From contig CANQOI010000010.1 of assembly GCA_947625435.1 (NCBI GenBank), positions 1-47,638 on the forward strand: a stretch of 47,638 nt of DNA, given 5' to 3'. The notes under the pieces are model-generated. The model did not search any database. It saw only the letters and a program-made list of their open reading frames with translations, and was not told the origin of the DNA. Shown piece by piece: positions 44,748 to 47,638 of this stretch. Made by a program: the position numbers and the translations under genes. Each line of letters starts with the position of its first letter. Position 1 is the first letter of the stretch. Source of the DNA: an uncultured Clostridia bacterium (GTDB taxonomy: Bacteria; Bacillota; Clostridia; UBA1212; UBA1255).

Positions 44748-47008
44748 AAGATTCTGTGACAAAGATCACTGCCATATGCCTTTGCGTCCTTCTCGCGATA
44801 GGAGGGATAGGCGGGGCTGCCCTTGCAATAAATAACAATAGTATTATCAGCAGCGGCAGCAATAACGGCGTCGATGAGGAGGCTCTTCAGGAAAAAAACA
44901 AAGATGAGAACACCGACGGTTCAGAAAATACGGGTATTTTCAAGGATGAGACCGTATATGTACTTGCGGGTGCGGACGGGTCAGTTCAGAAGATAATCGT
45001 CAGCGATTGGATCAGGAACTCGCCGGGCAGCGATACGGTAAACGACATATCCGAACTTACGGATGTAGAAAATGTCAAGGGTGATGAAGCCTACACCGTA
45101 AGCGGCGACAATATGCGTGTATGGGACGCCGAGGGCAATGATATATACTGTCAGGGAAACATCGAAAAGGAGCTCCCGGTAGGACTTTCCGTCTCCTATA
45201 AGCTGGACGGGAAGCCCATATCGGCAGAGGATCTGGCCGGAAAGAGCGGCCGTGTGACTATACGTTTTGACTATGACAACAGGCAGTATGAAAACGTGGA
45301 GATCGACGGCAGGCAGGAAAAGATATATGTTCCGTTCGCAATGCTCACCGGTGTTCTGCTGAGTGACGACGTTTTCAGAAATGTGGATGTCACCAACGGT
45401 AAAATGATAAATGACGGCAGCCGCACCGCCGTCATCGGTATCGCATTCCCCGGTCTGCAGGAAAATCTGGCCATTTCAAAAGACAAACAGGTATTCCCGG
45501 ACTATGTGGAGATCAGCGCGGATACCGACAGCTTCCGGCTTGACATGACTGTGACGCTGGCGACAAATGAGATATTCAGCCGGATCGATCCTGACGGATC
45601 AAATTCCGTCTCTGAGCTAAGCGCCTCTATGGATGAGCTCATCGTCTCCATGGATCAGCTCACAGGCGCCATGGATCAGCTTCTGGACGGCTCATCGCAG
45701 CTTTATGACGGACTTGCCACACTGCTCGAGAGATCGGACGAATTGGTTGACGGTATCGATAAGCTTGCCGCAGGAGCGGAGAGCCTCAAAAGCGGAGCCG
45801 GCAGTCTGGACTCAGGAGCAGCCGAGCTTCAAGCCGGAGCGACCGCGCTCTGCGAAGGACTGAACACCCTTGCGGCCAATAATGACACTTTAAACGGAGG
45901 AGCAAAGCAGGTATTTGATACGCTGCTATCCACGGCGGATACACAGCTTGCAGCGGCGGGACTTGACGTTCCTGCCTTAACTGTAGAAAACTATGCAGAG
46001 GTCCTGAACAGCGTTATAGCGTCGCTGGACGAAAACGCAGTTTATGAGAAGGCGCTGTCTGAGGTAACGGCAGCCGTGGAAGCGCAGAGAGACATGATAA
46101 GAGAGCAGGTCACTGCGGCTGTTCGGGACGAAGTGACCGCAAAGGTCACAGCCGCAGTCCGGGAGGAGGTTACGGCGCAGGTGACCGAGGTTGTCCGGAA
46201 TACCGTGGCGCAGCAGGTCATAGAGGCTTCTCTGCATATGGATAAAGCGTCTTATGATGCCGCCGTACGCGCCGGTCAGATAAATAAAGAGACGCAGGAA
46301 ATGATCGAGGCGGCGATCGATCGACAGATGCAGTCAGAGCAGATCCGCGGGCAGATTCAGGCGGAAACAGACAGGCAAATGGCGACCAAGCCTATTCAGG
46401 ATACGATTGCCGCAAATGCGGATGCGCAGATGCAAAGCGCCGCCGTAAAACAGACGATCACGGAGCAGACAGAGCTGCAGATTAAGAAAATAATATCGGA
46501 ACAAATGGCGTCAGACGATGTACAGGCACAGCTTGCCGCCGCTGCGGAGGGCGCAGGATCGGTGATCGCACTAAAAACCTCCCTTGACAGCTATAATGTA
46601 TTCTATCTCGGTCTGCAGAGCTATACGGCCGGTGTGGCCGACGCCGCAGCGGGAGCTGGTACGCTGAAAAGCGGGACTGATGCCCTTAAGGCCGGTACCT
46701 CTGAGCTTTATGAAGGAGCCTCTGAGCTTTATGACGGAATACTTACACTTAAAAACGGAACGCCGGCTCTTACGGACGGGATCACACAGCTTCGTGACGG
46801 CGCCATGCAGCTTTCCGAAGGACTTCGGGAATTCAACAATGAAGCTATTCAAAAGCTTGTGAATGCGGTAGACGGTGATATTGCCGGACTTTTAACAAGA
46901 CTTCGCGCGACAAGGGACGTGTCGCTCCGCTATAATAATTTTGCCGGCATCGGCGACGGTATGGACGGCCGGGTGAAATTCATTTACAGAACGGATTCCA
47001 TAGGTTAG
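44744..47008 (+). CDS. Membrane-anchored heptad-repeat protein, MMPL partner (YhgE-like)
   Basis: A 754-residue protein with an N-terminal membrane helix (about 9-28) or uncleaved signal and a beta-rich domain to about 270. Two blocks of Leu-x-x-Gly heptads follow (about 290-370: MDQLLDGSSQLYDGLATLLE; and 640-700: SELYEGASELYDGILTLKNG). Between them lies a long charged coiled coil (about 440-600) with repeated AAVRDEVTAKVT-like units. Such XXXLXXG proteins accompany MMPL/RND exporters in Firmicutes and may form an extracellular fibre or tube. Its ATG overlaps the MMPL stop codon. The molecular job is not established. Confidence 0.83.
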   Translation: MKDSVTKITAICLCVLLAIGGIGGAALAINNNSIISSGSNNGVDEEALQEKNKDENTDGSENTGIFKDETVYVLAGADGSVQKIIVSDWIRNSPGSDTVNDISELTDVENVKGDEAYTVSGDNMRVWDAEGNDIYCQGNIEKELPVGLSVSYKLDGKPISAEDLAGKSGRVTIRFDYDNRQYENVEIDGRQEKIYVPFAMLTGVLLSDDVFRNVDVTNGKMINDGSRTAVIGIAFPGLQENLAISKDKQVFPDYVEISADTDSFRLDMTVTLATNEIFSRIDPDGSNSVSELSASMDELIVSMDQLTGAMDQLLDGSSQLYDGLATLLERSDELVDGIDKLAAGAESLKSGAGSLDSGAAELQAGATALCEGLNTLAANNDTLNGGAKQVFDTLLSTADTQLAAAGLDVPALTVENYAEVLNSVIASLDENAVYEKALSEVTAAVEAQRDMIREQVTAAVRDEVTAKVTAAVREEVTAQVTEVVRNTVAQQVIEASLHMDKASYDAAVRAGQINKETQEMIEAAIDRQMQSEQIRGQIQAETDRQMATKPIQDTIAANADAQMQSAAVKQTITEQTELQIKKIISEQMASDDVQAQLAAAAEGAGSVIALKTSLDSYNVFYLGLQSYTAGVADAAAGAGTLKSGTDALKAGTSELYEGASELYDGILTLKNGTPALTDGITQLRDGAMQLSEGLREFNNEAIQKLVNAVDGDIAGLLTRLRATRDVSLRYNNFAGIGDGMDGRVKFIYRTDSIG

Positions 47009-47031
47009 ATATATGTGCCACGTTATCGGAG

Positions 47032-47638
47032 CTACAGTGTCTTATGTGCCTCCTGCTCTTTCAATTTATTGATCTCGCAGGCTGAAAGCTCTGTGAGCTC
47101 CGATATCTCTTCGACACTTTTACCTCGTCTTAGCATCTTGAGGGCAATGCTCATTCGGCCTTTGGAGAGCCCTATATTTATGCCTTCGCTCATGCCCTCG
47201 CTTCGGCCCTCTTCCTTCGCTTCGCTCATATCCAATTTGTATTTAAGTGCCAGCAGCATATCGTCGTGCCTCCATTCCGACCTCTTGGTCATTTCAACAG
47301 CCTTGTCTATCTCCTTGATAAGCTCCACGTCTGTATTCCGTGCGTCGTATGCCGACGTGTTGTTCATATATCTCAGGAGTTCCCGCTGATCGCGGCTTAT
47401 ATCTCCTATGTACCCCGTTGTATTGAAAAATATCTTGTAGGCCTCATCGTTAAGTAAGATATTTTTGTTCTCCCTGCATATGTTCTCAAACGAATATCTG
47501 TAAAATCCCTTGCCGAACGGGTCGAATTTGCATATGAATATTATATAGCTCGGCCTCAGCTTTGAAAACTCGTCTCCCTTTTGCAGCTGATTTATATCTA
47601 TATGAGACTGATACAGTCTCGCTCTCTTGGGAAGATGT
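47032..47638 (-). CDS. Rpn family PD-(D/E)XK nuclease/putative transposase, 5' end outside window
   Basis: The frame is open to the right edge (in phase from 47637), so the N-terminal nuclease core is missing and 201 residues remain. The visible part shows RARLYQSHIDINQLQKGDEF, the PSYIIFICKFDPFGKGFYRY segment and LRYMNNTSAYD. It ends with the typical tail KEEGRSEGMSEGINIGLSKG and RRGKSVEEISELTELSACEI. These features mark the recombination-promoting nuclease (Rpn)/PDDEXK family transposase group, proteins once thought to be transposases and in E. coli shown to promote recombination. It ends convergently, 23 bases from the heptad-repeat gene. Confidence 0.88.
   Translation of the reverse strand, partial: HLPKRARLYQSHIDINQLQKGDEFSKLRPSYIIFICKFDPFGKGFYRYSFENICRENKNILLNDEAYKIFFNTTGYIGDISRDQRELLRYMNNTSAYDARNTDVELIKEIDKAVEMTKRSEWRHDDMLLALKYKLDMSEAKEEGRSEGMSEGINIGLSKGRMSIALKMLRRGKSVEEISELTELSACEINKLKEQEAHKTL

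Overview
The window looks like a chromosomal piece of a spore-forming anaerobe of the Clostridia, with roughly even GC. The support is an [FeFe]-hydrogenase maturase (HydE), a CotH-type spore-coat kinase homologue, a SpoIIQ-like M23 protein behind a sigma-F-like promoter, Gram-positive style Shine-Dalgarno sites and consensus sigma-A promoters, and YtrA, Rrf2, FadR and TetR regulators. No rRNA, tRNA or CRISPR array was seen.

Layout, left to right. 1-2965: the end of a MATE exporter facing a small GntR/ABC transporter operon whose promoter sits inside a 51-bp perfect palindrome. 3048-6462: a large serine recombinase next to a FeoA-FeoB fusion gene that stops in mid-protein, which looks like one end of an integrated element. 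6582-9601: an ECF sigma/anti-sigma pair and a lone putative PD-(D/E)XK nuclease, followed by a very AT-rich block with hairpins. 10240-13907: a complete iron(II) uptake operon (feoA, feoA, feoB, Cys-rich helper) with repeated TTAG-N6-CTAA boxes at its promoters. 13976-16656: nifS-nifU-mnmA (sulfur transfer to Fe-S clusters and tRNA). 16743-24020: a DUF5107 protein and a GH2 beta-galactosidase diverging from a symmetrical control region, then a CotH-like lipoprotein. 24134-27609: hydE with a ThiF/MoeB-type E1 gene, a GH25 lysozyme and an M23 protein.

27674-38691 is the most interesting block: one eleven-gene leftward operon. In transcription order it carries deoC, an aldose mutarotase, a ribokinase-family kinase, a zinc alcohol dehydrogenase, a FadR-type regulator, a CoA-acylating aldehyde dehydrogenase, both subunits of an ADP-forming acyl-CoA ligase (SucC/SucD-like), the alpha and beta E1 subunits of a 2-oxoacid/acetoin dehydrogenase, and a lipoyl carrier that lacks a recognisable acyltransferase active site. 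Most of these activities meet at acetaldehyde and acetyl-CoA. I infer a route from 2-deoxyribose, and possibly acetoin or butanediol, to acetate plus ATP. The E1-beta gene carries an apparent one-base frameshift. The operon's promoter has a TTGGT-N3-ACCAA site of the FadR/PdhR type.

Between this operon and the divergent cysK lies an array of about seven and a half 104-bp tandem repeats with hairpin junctions. To the right are cysK and an Rrf2 regulator, then a TetR - DUF308 - MMPL - heptad-repeat membrane operon, and the end of an Rpn-type nuclease gene. Across the whole window the 7-mer GTRAAAT is strongly over-represented on both strands and in all reading frames.
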